A stretch of 64,000 nt of DNA, taken from positions 186,001 through 250,000 of the forward strand of contig NZ_CP023276.1 of assembly GCF_003065365.1 (NCBI RefSeq), given 5' to 3'. This document shows, one piece after another, positions 24,958-34,061 of the stretch (position 1 is its first letter; every line of letters begins with the position of its first letter). The notes below the pieces were generated by a model that had not been told where the DNA came from, made no database searches, and saw nothing but the letters and a program-made list of their open reading frames with translations. A program made the position numbers and the translations under genes. Source of the stretch: Polynucleobacter difficilis (GTDB lineage Bacteria > Pseudomonadota > Gammaproteobacteria > Burkholderiales > Burkholderiaceae).

Positions 24958-27297
24958 ATGAGTCAATCGATGAGCCAAGCGGACAACAGTAAAGAACAGC
25001 AAATCAAAGCCTTACGGGCTGCAGCCCTGCATTATCACGAGTTTCCTGTCCCTGGAAAGATTGAAATTGCGGCAACCAAGCAACTGACCAACCAGCGCGA
25101 TCTCGCCTTGGCCTATACCCCTGGTGTTGCTGCTGCCTGCGAAGAAATCGCCAAAGACCCAGCCAATGCCTTTCGCTATACCGCTCGCGGTAATTTAGTG
25201 GGTGTGATTACCAACGGTACTGCGGTACTCGGCCTTGGGAATATTGGTCCTCTAGCCAGTAAGCCAGTGATGGAAGGTAAGGCGGTCTTATTTAAAAAGT
25301 TTGCCGGCATTGATGTCTTTGATATTGAGGTCAATGAAAACGATCCCGACAAATTGGTTGAAATCATTGCAGCGCTTGAGCCTACTTTTGGCGGCATCAA
25401 CTTAGAAGACATCAAAGCGCCGGATTGCTTTGTGGTTGAGCGCAAATTGCAAGCCCGCATGAAGATTCCAGTTTTTCATGATGACCAGCATGGCACAGCC
25501 ATTGTGGTTGCGGCGGCCATTTTGAATGGTTTAAAAGTCGTTGGGAAAGATGTATCTAATGTCAAACTCGTGACATCGGGCGCGGGCGCTGCTGCGCTGG
25601 CGTGTATCGACTTATTAGTGGATTTGGGTGTACCTAGAAAAAATATTTGGGTTACCGACATTGCGGGCGTCGTCTATAAAGGCCGTAAAGAGTTGATGGA
25701 TCCTGAGAAGGAGCCGTTCTCGCAAGATACGCCGTTGCGTACCTTGAGTGAGGTAATTGAGGGCGCGGATATTTTCTTGGGCCTCTCAGCGGGTGGCGTA
25801 CTGAGGTCCGAGATGGTGAAGAAGATGGCGGATAAGCCCTTGGTGTTTGCCTTAGCAAATCCCACGCCAGAAATCTTGCCAGAGGAAGTGAAATTAGTTC
25901 GGCCCGATGCAGTGATGGCAACCGGTCGTACCGATTACCCCAATCAAGTGAATAACGTGTTGTGCTTCCCATTTATTTTCCGCGGCGCTTTGGATGTGGG
26001 CGCTACGACCATCACCCGCGGCATGGAAGTGGCTGCAGTCAAAGCCGTTGCTGAGCTGGCTCAGGCTGAACAAAGCGAAGTGGTTGCGGCCGTCTATAGC
26101 ACCGAGAATTTGTCGTTCGGTCCGGAGTACTTGATTCCAAAACCCTTTGATCCACGGTTAATCACGGTGATTGCGCCGGCGGTTGCTAAGGCGGCGATGG
26201 ATGACGGCGTAGCCCTGCGCCCGATAAAAGATTTTGATGCTTACCGTAATCAGCTCCAGCAGTTTGTGTATCACTCGGGCACTTTGATGAAGCCCCTCTT
26301 CACGATCGCCAAAGGCGTTCCTGAGGCACAAAAACGGATTGTCTTTTGCGAAGGTGAAGATGAGCGCGTCCTGCGTGCCGTCCAGATTGTGCTCGATGAA
26401 GGTATTGCAAAGCCAATCTTGATTGGTCGCCCCAGCGTGATTGAGCACCGGATTGAGAAATTCGGTTTACGCATGGTTTGCGGTACCGATATTGATATTG
26501 TGAATCCAGAAGACGATTCCCGTTTTGGGGATTTTTGGAAATCCTATTTGGCCATCATGGAGCGCAAGGGCGTGACCGCGTCGTTTGCCAAACTGGAGAT
26601 GCGTCGCCGTAATACCCTGATCGGCGCTACGTTGCTCTCTAAAGGAATGGCCGACGGCTTGATTTGCGGCACCATCAGTAAGGTATCAACCCACCTCAAA
26701 TACATTGATGAGGTGATTGGCCATGAAAAAGGCGCCAACGTCTATGGTGCGATGAGCGGTTTGATACTGCCAGGACGCCAAGTATTTTTAGTCGACACCC
26801 ATGTGAATGTCGATCCGACGGCAGAGCAGTTGGCCGAAATCACCCTCATGGCCGCGAGCGAAATGCGCAAGCTGGGCATGACACCTAAAGTCGCATTGCT
26901 GTCGCATTCCAATTTTGGTAGCAGTGATGCACCATCGGCTGCGAAGATGCGTCAAGTCCTCGCCATTTTGCAGGCCACCGCTCCAGAACTCGAGGTCGAT
27001 GGTGAGATGCACGGAGATTGCGCGCTCGATCCAGAGATTCGTGCCGGTGCAGTGACAAGCTCACCACTGGAGGGCGCTGCTAATTTATTGGTATTGCCCA
27101 ATATTGATGCCGCCAACATTTCCTATAACTTACTCAAGACTGCTGCCGGAAATGGCATCGCCATCGGCCCACTGCTACTCGGGGTAGCTAAGCCAGTGCA
27201 TATTCTGACCCCCGCAGCGACCGTACGGCGGATCGTGAATGTCACCGCATTAACGGTGGTAGAGGCAGCTAGCAAGGCCAGAATCAAGGGAAGTTAA
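24958..27297 (+). CDS. maeB: NADP-dependent malic enzyme with phosphotransacetylase-like domain
   Basis: Decarboxylates malate to pyruvate with production of NADPH. Of 779 residues, about 1-430 are the malic enzyme (ALAYTPGVAAACEEI, HDDQHGTAIVVAAAILNG, VTSGAGAAALACIDLL) and about 440-779 a phosphotransacetylase-like domain, which in this family is considered regulatory, sensing acetyl-CoA. The long two-domain form is typical of proteobacteria. It is transcribed away from thiL and followed by two strong hairpins. Confidence 0.96.
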   Translation: MSQSMSQADNSKEQQIKALRAAALHYHEFPVPGKIEIAATKQLTNQRDLALAYTPGVAAACEEIAKDPANAFRYTARGNLVGVITNGTAVLGLGNIGPLASKPVMEGKAVLFKKFAGIDVFDIEVNENDPDKLVEIIAALEPTFGGINLEDIKAPDCFVVERKLQARMKIPVFHDDQHGTAIVVAAAILNGLKVVGKDVSNVKLVTSGAGAAALACIDLLVDLGVPRKNIWVTDIAGVVYKGRKELMDPEKEPFSQDTPLRTLSEVIEGADIFLGLSAGGVLRSEMVKKMADKPLVFALANPTPEILPEEVKLVRPDAVMATGRTDYPNQVNNVLCFPFIFRGALDVGATTITRGMEVAAVKAVAELAQAEQSEVVAAVYSTENLSFGPEYLIPKPFDPRLITVIAPAVAKAAMDDGVALRPIKDFDAYRNQLQQFVYHSGTLMKPLFTIAKGVPEAQKRIVFCEGEDERVLRAVQIVLDEGIAKPILIGRPSVIEHRIEKFGLRMVCGTDIDIVNPEDDSRFGDFWKSYLAIMERKGVTASFAKLEMRRRNTLIGATLLSKGMADGLICGTISKVSTHLKYIDEVIGHEKGANVYGAMSGLILPGRQVFLVDTHVNVDPTAEQLAEITLMAASEMRKLGMTPKVALLSHSNFGSSDAPSAAKMRQVLAILQATAPELEVDGEMHGDCALDPEIRAGAVTSSPLEGAANLLVLPNIDAANISYNLLKTAAGNGIAIGPLLLGVAKPVHILTPAATVRRIVNVTALTVVEAASKARIKGS

Positions 27298-27299
27298 GG

Positions 27300-27374
27300 T
27301 TTATCTATATATGTGAGCAAACACTCACATATATATTTATCTATATAAATCAGTGGTTTATAAAAAAACCACTG
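27300..27374. repeat. Two hairpins and a flanking direct repeat after maeB
   Basis: TATATATGTGAG (27306-27317) faces CTCACATATATA (27324-27335), a perfect 12-bp stem with loop CAAACA. CAGTGGTTT (27351-27359) faces AAACCACTG (27366-27374), a 9-bp stem. The 12-mer TTTATCTATATA occurs at 27300-27311 and again at 27336-27347, framing the first hairpin. There is no proper U-tract, so termination is uncertain; an mRNA-stability or operator role is possible. Confidence 0.6.
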
Positions 27375-27422
27375 TAATTAGGCTTGATTTGGCTGTCGCT
27401 TACGGGTAACCTTACACCCATC

Positions 27423-28037
27423 ATGAATAATCCTGAAATTACATCCGCTGAGTGGGACGACCACAGTCGCGCCGAAAGTTGGGATCGAAGCGAGCAGTCT
27501 GACGGTGAGCCTTCAGCTACGAATGTGTACGCTCAAGGTGGCCTATCGCGCTTACAAACGCTTGCGGCTAATCATGCTTCCAGTAAAAAAGTACCCGCAT
27601 CCTGGCGTGCTGCATTAGCCGTTCGCGATGCAGGCCCGCCCGCGATGCTACGTAGCGTTCGCCCTAACATCGTTCAATCGATCCGGGCCTTCCGCACAAC
27701 CGATTTAATGGAAGCAGCAGCCGAGCTCGGTCAGCATTTTATCTACGCCAATTGCGCAAATGGCCTCACCAAGAGCGAAGTGCTCGAGTCGATCGCCAAT
27801 GCTTATGTGTTTACGAAGCAGCAAGCCAAGAATTACGACCCTTTATTGGATACTTTAACCACCATGGTGGATAAAGCCGGACCACAGCCTGGTTTCGTTG
27901 TCGTATTAGAAGGCTTGCCTTGCACCCAGAAATTTGACAAAGAAGCCCGCGAGACTTTATTGGATGTCTTCCGTGATGCGGTTGATTTCTGGTCTGAGCG
28001 CCGCGTACCGTATCGGGTGTTCTACTCTTTCGCGTAA
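27423..28037 (+). CDS. Barstar-family protein
   Basis: A 204-residue protein whose C-terminal half resembles barstar, the inhibitor of barnase-type RNases: KSEVLESIANAYVFTKQQ, KNYDPLLDTLTTMV (matching the NFDAL-D-L segment) and FVVVLEGLPCTQKF, then an amphipathic last helix. The first 70 residues are polar and probably disordered. I start it at the ATG at 27423; a longer frame would run into the hairpin region. No barnase-like gene is adjacent, so it is an orphan inhibitor or has another partner. Confidence 0.75.
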   Translation: MNNPEITSAEWDDHSRAESWDRSEQSDGEPSATNVYAQGGLSRLQTLAANHASSKKVPASWRAALAVRDAGPPAMLRSVRPNIVQSIRAFRTTDLMEAAAELGQHFIYANCANGLTKSEVLESIANAYVFTKQQAKNYDPLLDTLTTMVDKAGPQPGFVVVLEGLPCTQKFDKEARETLLDVFRDAVDFWSERRVPYRVFYSFA

Positions 28038-28056
28038 ACATTTGCGCTTTGCTACA

Positions 28057-28090
28057 AGCCCTTGATCTGACTGGATCCAGGGCTTTTTTA
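28057..28090 (+). terminator. Intrinsic terminator after the barstar gene
   Basis: AAGCCCT (28057-28063) pairs with AGGGCTT (28080-28086), with inner GATC (28065-28068) and GATC (28075-28078) after one mismatch; six T follow. It separates this gene from converging rsmE. Confidence 0.88.
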
Positions 28091-28106
28091 TTGCCCGTTT
28101 AGTAGA

Positions 28107-28859
28107 TTAGTGATCCCAAATGGCGTGGATCGTGCTGATGGCTGCAATCCCAGCGGTCTCGGTGCGCAAAATACGCTTACCCAAAGACACTGCCTGAAAT
28201 CCCGCTTTCATTGCGAGCTCTATTTCTACTGGTGTAAATCCCCCTTCTGGCCCAATCAACAGAATTACATCTTGCGCAGGCAAGGGCGCGAGGATTGTCG
28301 CTAAGGATGGGTGATCCCCGGTGTTGAAAAGGAGTTTTAAAGCGTCCTTGACGTCGGCGTCAGAGGCTTTAGCAAGGTAACCCTCAATCGCCTGTACTGG
28401 CTCTACAAAGGGCAACACGGTGCGTTCGCATTGTTCGCATGCAGCTTGCGTAATCGCGCGCCAGTGGATTAAGCGCTTTTGCGCACGCTCAGCATCACTA
28501 CTGCGGTTCAGTTTGATCACGGAGCGTTCGCATTGCAGGGGCACGATTCGAGTGGCACCAGTTTCAACCGCTTTCTCGATGACCCAATCCATCTTATCGC
28601 CGCCAGCCAGCCCTTGGGCCAAAGTAATGCCATAGGGCGGCTCGCTTTGGGTGTCTTTCTTTACGGCAGCGATTGTTAATTCACCGGCTTTATTGCCCAT
28701 TCGGGTGAGGGTGGCGGAGGCGATTTGCCCTTGCCCATCAAAAATGGGAATGACTTCGCCCTCGCTAATGCGCCTAACCCGCAGGTGGTGCAGCAACTCC
28801 GCAGGAATTGGGTGGGGTTTTTGGGTTTCCCAGGGAGGAGGAAGATAAAATTGAGGCAT
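28107..28859 (-). CDS. rsmE: 16S rRNA (uracil1498-N3)-methyltransferase
   Basis: A 250-residue SPOUT-fold methyltransferase that modifies U1498 of 16S rRNA. The N-terminal PUA-like part (MPQFYLPPPW, LLHHLRVRRISEGEVIPIFD) is followed by the knotted domain with KMDWVIEKAVETGATRIVPL, LIGPEGGFTPVEIELA and LGKRILRTETAG. It is divergent from tkt; the start codons are 44 bp apart. Confidence 0.95.
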   Translation of the reverse strand: MPQFYLPPPWETQKPHPIPAELLHHLRVRRISEGEVIPIFDGQGQIASATLTRMGNKAGELTIAAVKKDTQSEPPYGITLAQGLAGGDKMDWVIEKAVETGATRIVPLQCERSVIKLNRSSDAERAQKRLIHWRAITQAACEQCERTVLPFVEPVQAIEGYLAKASDADVKDALKLLFNTGDHPSLATILAPLPAQDVILLIGPEGGFTPVEIELAMKAGFQAVSLGKRILRTETAGIAAISTIHAIWDH

Positions 28860-28903
28860 TACCGCAATATAGCCAATTTAATTCCTTCGAGACCACTTTT
28901 ACG

Positions 28904-30898
28904 ATGTCAAATTTACAAACCCGCATGGCCAATGCCATTCGTGCACTTTCGATGGACGCTGTTCAACAAGCCAATTCTGGGCACCCGGGTATGCCGATGG
29001 GCATGGCCGATATTGCAGTAGCGCTATGGGATCAGCATTTGCAACACAACCCAGCCGATCCGCATTGGATCAATCGCGATCGCTTTGTGCTCTCCAATGG
29101 CCACGGCTCGATGTTGCTCTATGCGTTATTGCATCTCACCGGCTATGACTTGCCGATGAGCGAGCTAAAAAATTTCCGTCAGTTACACAGCAAGACCCCA
29201 GGCCATCCAGAATATGGCATTACGCCGGGCGTCGAGACGACCACTGGCCCCTTAGGTCAAGGCATCTCCAATGCCGTTGGCATGGCGCTAGCTGAAAAAT
29301 TACTCGCCGAAGAATTTAATCGTCCTGGTTTTAATGTCGTTGATCACTACACCTACGCTTTCTTGGGCGATGGGTGTTTGATGGAGGGCATTAGCCATGA
29401 GGTGTGTTCTTTGGCCGGCACACTCAAGCTCAATAAACTCATCGCACTGTGGGATGACAACGGCATCTCGATTGATGGCAAGGTTGTGGCGTGGTTTAAC
29501 GAAGATACGCCTAAGCGTTTTGAGGCCTATGGCTGGAATGTAATTCGCGGGGTTGATGGTCACAATGCTGGCGCGGTTGCGAATGCAATTGCCAGAGCAA
29601 AGCAAAGCGATAAGCCTACCTTGATTTGTTGTAAGACGGCCATTGGTCAAGGCTCGCCCAATATGGCGGGTAGCGATAAAGTGCACGGCGCTCCCCTGGG
29701 CGCCGATGAAATCGCCGCTACACGCAAGGCCTTGAACTGGACCTCCCCGCCCTTTGAAGTGCCAGATGATTTGTATTTGGCATGGGATTTCCGTAGTCGT
29801 GGTCAAACCATTCAGAACGCGTGGAACGAGCGCTTTACTGCATATCAAAAAGCCCATCCCCGCTCAGCAGCCGAACTCGTGCGCCGCATGCGTGGCGATT
29901 TGCCATCGGACTTTGCGGCAAAACTACAAGCGCTGCTCGCGCAATGCCAAGCCAAAGCAGAAACGATTGCGACGCGTAAGTCGAGTCAGAATGCGATTGA
30001 AGCATTGGCACCTGCCGTTCCAGAAATGATGGGCGGCTCTGCCGACTTAACCGGCTCGAACTTAACCAATTGGAGTGCATGCAAACCCGTGCGCGCCAAT
30101 CAGTGGGGCAACCACATCAATTACGGCGTACGCGAGTTTGGTATGAGCGCCATCATGAATGGCATGGCATTACACGGCGGCTACATTCCGTTTGGCGGCA
30201 CCTTCTTGACCTTCTCGGATTACAGTCGTAATGCGCTGCGCATGGCAGCTCTCATGAAGCTGCGCAGCATTTTTGTGTTTACTCATGATTCGATTGGCTT
30301 GGGCGAAGATGGCCCTACCCATCAGTCGGTCGAGCAGGTATCGAGTTTGCGTTTGATACCCAATCTCGCCGTCTGGCGCCCATGTGATACCACGGAGAGC
30401 GCAGTGGCGTGGGGCGCCGCGCTAGAGCGTCGGCACGGCCCAAGCGCACTCATTTTTAGTCGCCAAAATTGCCCATTTGTGGCGCGTTCTCCAAAACAAA
30501 TCGAGAATATCGCACGCGGTGGCTATGTGGTGCACGAGCCCAGCAAAGTAGCCAAAGCCATCATTATCGCAACCGGTTCTGAGGTGGGGTTGGCATTTCA
30601 AACCGCAGCACATTTAGCGAAAGAAGGAATTGGTGTTCGTGTGGTGTCGATGCCATCGACGACTTACTTTGATCAGCAAGATGCGCAATACAAAGCCAGC
30701 GTATTGCCAGCCGGTTTACCACGCATTGCGATTGAAGCAGGCGTGACGGATTACTGGTGGAAGTATGGCTGCGCGGCAGTTCATGGTGTGGATACCTTTG
30801 GTGAGTCTGCGCCTGCGAATCAGCTATATGCGTATTTTGGTTTAACCGTTGATCAGATTAGTACGACGGTGAAGCAGTGCATTGCACAAGTAAAGTAA
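28904..30898 (+). CDS. tkt: Transketolase
   Basis: A thiamine-pyrophosphate enzyme of the pentose phosphate pathway, moving two-carbon units between sugar phosphates. I start it at the ATG at 28904 (MSNLQTRMANAIRALSMDAV, 664 residues); an in-frame upstream ATG would overlap rsmE. The TPP-binding segment is LGDGCLMEGISHEVCSLAG, with NSGHPGMPMGMADIA near the start and DSIGLGEDGPTHQ in the second domain. gapA follows 43 bp downstream, so the two probably form a carbon-metabolism operon. Confidence 0.97.
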   Translation: MSNLQTRMANAIRALSMDAVQQANSGHPGMPMGMADIAVALWDQHLQHNPADPHWINRDRFVLSNGHGSMLLYALLHLTGYDLPMSELKNFRQLHSKTPGHPEYGITPGVETTTGPLGQGISNAVGMALAEKLLAEEFNRPGFNVVDHYTYAFLGDGCLMEGISHEVCSLAGTLKLNKLIALWDDNGISIDGKVVAWFNEDTPKRFEAYGWNVIRGVDGHNAGAVANAIARAKQSDKPTLICCKTAIGQGSPNMAGSDKVHGAPLGADEIAATRKALNWTSPPFEVPDDLYLAWDFRSRGQTIQNAWNERFTAYQKAHPRSAAELVRRMRGDLPSDFAAKLQALLAQCQAKAETIATRKSSQNAIEALAPAVPEMMGGSADLTGSNLTNWSACKPVRANQWGNHINYGVREFGMSAIMNGMALHGGYIPFGGTFLTFSDYSRNALRMAALMKLRSIFVFTHDSIGLGEDGPTHQSVEQVSSLRLIPNLAVWRPCDTTESAVAWGAALERRHGPSALIFSRQNCPFVARSPKQIENIARGGYVVHEPSKVAKAIIIATGSEVGLAFQTAAHLAKEGIGVRVVSMPSTTYFDQQDAQYKASVLPAGLPRIAIEAGVTDYWWKYGCAAVHGVDTFGESAPANQLYAYFGLTVDQISTTVKQCIAQVK

Positions 30899-30941
30899 GA
30901 AATTAATGTTTGTAATTTAGAAAACGAGTAGAGGAATAGTG

Positions 30942-31967
30942 ATGGCGATTCGGGTTGCAATTAATGGGTATGGCCGCATTGGCCGCATGGTGCTACGCGC
31001 TTTATATGAGAGCCAGCCAAATTTAGATCGCAAGCGCGATATCAAAATTGTTGCCATCAATGCGATGGGCGATATTGATATTAATGCCCATCTCACCCAA
31101 TACGACTCGGCCCATGGCCGTTTCCCCGGCACAGTCACCGTCGATGGTGATCACATGATTGTCAATGGTGATCGCATCAAAATGTATTCCACACGCAATC
31201 CGCTAGAGACACCATGGGGCGAGCATCAAGTAGATTTAGTGCTCGAGTGCTCGGGTAAATTTACCTCCAAAGAAAAAGCCATGGTGCACATTCAGCAGGG
31301 TGCAAAAAAAGTATTGATCTCGGCGCCTGGCGAAAAAGATGTTGATGCAACCATCGTTTATGGCGTGAATGAAAAAGTACTTAAGCCTAGCGATGTCGTT
31401 GTGTCGAATGCCAGTTGCACCACCAATTGTTTGGCGCCTTTGGTTAAACCCTTGCTGGATGCGATTGGCATTGAATCCGGTTTAATGACTACCATTCATG
31501 CGTTTACCAACGATCAAGTATTGACGGATGTGTATCACAAGGACATGCGCCGCGCGCGCTCTGCAGTCAGCAGCATGATCCCAACCAAAACAGGCGCTGC
31601 CAAAGCGGTTGGCTTGGTATTGCCAGAGCTAGCCGGTCGTTTTGATGGCTTTGCGATGCGGGTTCCGGTGATTAATGTCTCGGTGGTTGATTTAACCTTT
31701 GTGGCCAAGCGCGCCACCAGCGTAGATGAGGTCAATGCTGTTCTGAAGAAAGCCAGCGAAGGCGAGCTCAAGAGTATTTTGGGCTTTAATACCTTGCCGC
31801 TGGTATCGATCGACTTTAACCATGATCCCCGCCCCAGTATTTACGATGCCAGCCAAACGCGGGTTTCAGCGGATGGTAAATTAGTCAAAGTCCTTGCTTG
31901 GTATGACAACGAGTGGGGGTATTCAGTACAGATGCTCAATGCCGCTGAGGCATTGATGGCAGCCTAG
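30942..31967 (+). CDS. gapA: Glyceraldehyde-3-phosphate dehydrogenase
   Basis: Oxidises glyceraldehyde 3-phosphate to 1,3-bisphosphoglycerate with NAD in the cytoplasm. It has 341 residues. The Rossmann start is RVAINGYGRIGRMVLRALYE, the active-site cysteine lies in SNASCTTNCLAP, and WYDNEWGYSVQM closes the domain. I use the ATG at 30942, after GAGGAA; a GTG at 30939 is directly in front. A bidirectional terminator follows. Confidence 0.97.
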   Translation: MAIRVAINGYGRIGRMVLRALYESQPNLDRKRDIKIVAINAMGDIDINAHLTQYDSAHGRFPGTVTVDGDHMIVNGDRIKMYSTRNPLETPWGEHQVDLVLECSGKFTSKEKAMVHIQQGAKKVLISAPGEKDVDATIVYGVNEKVLKPSDVVVSNASCTTNCLAPLVKPLLDAIGIESGLMTTIHAFTNDQVLTDVYHKDMRRARSAVSSMIPTKTGAAKAVGLVLPELAGRFDGFAMRVPVINVSVVDLTFVAKRATSVDEVNAVLKKASEGELKSILGFNTLPLVSIDFNHDPRPSIYDASQTRVSADGKLVKVLAWYDNEWGYSVQMLNAAEALMAA

Positions 31968-31998
31968 GCAAAACAGCCAAAAGGCTACTCTAATTGTT

Positions 31999-32025
31999 AA
32001 AAAAGGGGCTCTTTAGCCCCTTTTT
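31999..32025. terminator. Bidirectional intrinsic terminator between gapA and fur
   Basis: GGGGCT (32005-32010), loop CTTT, AGCCCC (32015-32020), flanked by six A on one side and five T on the other. It can serve both the plus-strand gapA and minus-strand fur transcripts. Confidence 0.92.
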
Positions 32026-32037
32026 GCATAAAACGGC

Positions 32038-32493
32038 TTATTTACGCTTGTGGGCGCAATTTTTCTTTTGGCAATGCCCATACATGGCTAGGGAATGCTC
32101 CTCAAGGGCAAAACCCAAGGATTTGGCGATCTCCTTTTGGCGCCGCTCAATTGCGGCATCCACAAATTCCTCCACGTGGCCACAGTCAAGGCAAACGAGG
32201 TGATCGTGGTGCGTACCCTCATTGAGCTCATAAATCGCCCGGCTGTCGCCTTTGCTGGACTCAAAATGACTGCGGAGCAAGAGGCCTGCCTGTTCAAACT
32301 GGGTGAGCACACGATACACCGTGGCCAGACCAATGTCTTTGTCTTCCTTGGCCATGGCCATGAAGATTTCTTCGGCGCTGAAATGGGCGCCTGGATGCTG
32401 ATGAAAAAAATCCAGGATTTGCATGCGGGGGGCCGTGGCTTTAAGGCCAATATCCCGTAAATCGGCTGGGGAGGGGTTTTGGTTCATAGGCAT
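32038..32493 (-). CDS. fur: Ferric uptake regulator Fur
   Basis: An iron-responsive DNA-binding repressor of 151 residues. The winged-helix part includes GLKATAPRMQILDFF and the recognition region IGLATVYRVLTQFEQAG; the metal-binding dimer domain has EGTHHDHLVCLDCGHVEEF. The start is either MPMNQ or the second Met two codons on. It is divergent from bamE, the conserved fur-omlA arrangement. I could not identify a clear Fur box in the short shared region. Confidence 0.97.
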   Translation of the reverse strand: MPMNQNPSPADLRDIGLKATAPRMQILDFFHQHPGAHFSAEEIFMAMAKEDKDIGLATVYRVLTQFEQAGLLLRSHFESSKGDSRAIYELNEGTHHDHLVCLDCGHVEEFVDAAIERRQKEIAKSLGFALEEHSLAMYGHCQKKNCAHKRK

Positions 32494-32571
32494 CGATTGA
32501 GGGCTAAAATCAAGACCTTAATGATACGGCTTGCCATGCAAAACTGCCTTTTACCGATTCGCAGCATCCCA

Positions 32572-33132
32572 ATGCGGGTTTTAAGCCCCAGCAAACGATT
32601 GCTGCGCTGGTGCACGCTGGCTTCAATCGTATTGGCCGCCTTAATTGCAACGGGTTGCACGACAAAGGTCGATGAAACCCAGCGTACGCTGATGAACAGT
32701 ATTTTTCGACCTTATGTACCGGATACTATTCAGGGCAACTTTATTTCTAGCGAACAATACGCCAAGCTGGAAGTTGGCATGAGCCGTGAACAAGTGCGGC
32801 AAATTTTGGGTACCCCATTATTAGCAAGTTATTTTCATGCCAATCGCTGGGATTACATATTTGAATTCAAACGCCTCGGTGAAAAAATCAGCAAAGAGCG
32901 GCGAGTGACGGTGTTCTTCGATGGCGATAAGGTAACGAAATTTAATGGTGACGCATTACCAACTGAAGTTGAGCTCGTTGCAGAGATCGATAACTATGCC
33001 AAGAATAAGCGCTCCTTCTGGGATATGGTTACCGGCAAAAACAAAGGTCCAGTAACGCCACCATTGCAACAGCCTGAGGTATTGATACCGAGTCCGCCGA
33101 GCAGCGGCCCAATCGTCACACCGGTCAAGTAA
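32572..33132 (+). CDS. bamE: Outer membrane assembly lipoprotein BamE
   Basis: A lipoprotein of the BAM complex that folds outer-membrane beta-barrels. The N-terminus is a signal peptide with lipobox LIATGC; the mature SmpA/OmlA fold shows LEVGMSREQVRQILGTPLL and NRWDYIFEFKR. The tail is Pro-rich. I start it at the ATG at 32572 (187 residues) because this gives a normal-length signal peptide; ATGs at 32521 and 32536 are possible. The gene begins the long plus-strand chain running to proA. Confidence 0.92.
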   Translation: MRVLSPSKRLLRWCTLASIVLAALIATGCTTKVDETQRTLMNSIFRPYVPDTIQGNFISSEQYAKLEVGMSREQVRQILGTPLLASYFHANRWDYIFEFKRLGEKISKERRVTVFFDGDKVTKFNGDALPTEVELVAEIDNYAKNKRSFWDMVTGKNKGPVTPPLQQPEVLIPSPPSSGPIVTPVK

Positions 33133-33214
33133 GCGGCGCTGATGCTGAGTCAGTAATGCCGAAGTGGAATTAAAAAATTAGTTAAGCAAAGTTAGTTAAG
33201 CAAAGAGTGAGATT

Positions 33215-34015
33215 ATGAAAATCGCAATCGCAGGAGCGAGTGGCCGAATGGGCCGAATGCTAATTGAGGCAGTATTGCAATTGCCGGATGCCACTCTGGT
33301 GGGGGCACTAGATCACGCATCCTGCCCTTTATTGGGTGAAGATGCTGGCGCCTTCTTGGGCAAAAAAACGGGCGTGATGATTACAGCCGATTTAGCGCGC
33401 GGCTTACGCGATGCCGAGTATTTGATTGATTTCACGCGGCCCGAGGGCACGATGCTGCATTTAGCCGCCTGCACTACTCACGGTGTCAAGATGATCATCG
33501 GCACTACCGGTTTGAGTGCTGATCAAATCGCTCAACTGAAAACCGCATCTTCCAAAATTGCAATCGTATTTGCCCCTAATATGAGCGTGGGCGTTAATGT
33601 CACTTTGAAGTTATTGGAAGTAGCCGCCAAGATGCTGGATACCGGTTACGACATTGAAATCATCGAAGCCCACCACCGCCATAAAGTCGATGCGCCATCC
33701 GGCACGGCACTGAAGATGGGCGAAGTGATTGCCGGCGCTTTGGGACAATCTTTAAAGGACGTAGCAGTCTACGCGCGCGAAGGCCATACCGGTGAGCGTA
33801 AGCCCGGATCGATTGGTTTTGCCACCATTCGGGGCGGCGATATTGTTGGCGATCACACGGTGCTCTTTGCGGGCGAAGGTGAGCGCATTGAGATTAGCCA
33901 TAAATCCTCGAGCCGTCAGTCCTATGCCCAGGGATCGATTCGGGCGGTACGCTTTTTAGAGAAAAAAACGTCCGGCCTATTTGATATGCAAGATGTATTG
34001 GGTCTGCGAGCATAA
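33215..34015 (+). CDS. dapB: 4-hydroxy-tetrahydrodipicolinate reductase
   Basis: Reduces the heterocyclic intermediate of the lysine/meso-DAP pathway with NAD(P)H. Its 266 residues have the cofactor loop IAGASGRMGRMLIEAV, the Asp in IDFTRPEGT, GTTGLSADQI, and the substrate motif EAHHRHKVDAPSGTALKMGE with catalytic His and Lys. meso-DAP is also the substrate context of mpl and ampD in this window. Confidence 0.97.
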   Translation: MKIAIAGASGRMGRMLIEAVLQLPDATLVGALDHASCPLLGEDAGAFLGKKTGVMITADLARGLRDAEYLIDFTRPEGTMLHLAACTTHGVKMIIGTTGLSADQIAQLKTASSKIAIVFAPNMSVGVNVTLKLLEVAAKMLDTGYDIEIIEAHHRHKVDAPSGTALKMGEVIAGALGQSLKDVAVYAREGHTGERKPGSIGFATIRGGDIVGDHTVLFAGEGERIEISHKSSSRQSYAQGSIRAVRFLEKKTSGLFDMQDVLGLRA

Positions 34016-34061
34016 GACCGATAAAAACACCAAGCAATTTCAGCGAAAAGAGCCTTACACA

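Noticed and set aside
29300..29857. 185-codon open frame on the minus strand inside tkt
   Set aside because: Shadow of transketolase; no independent support.
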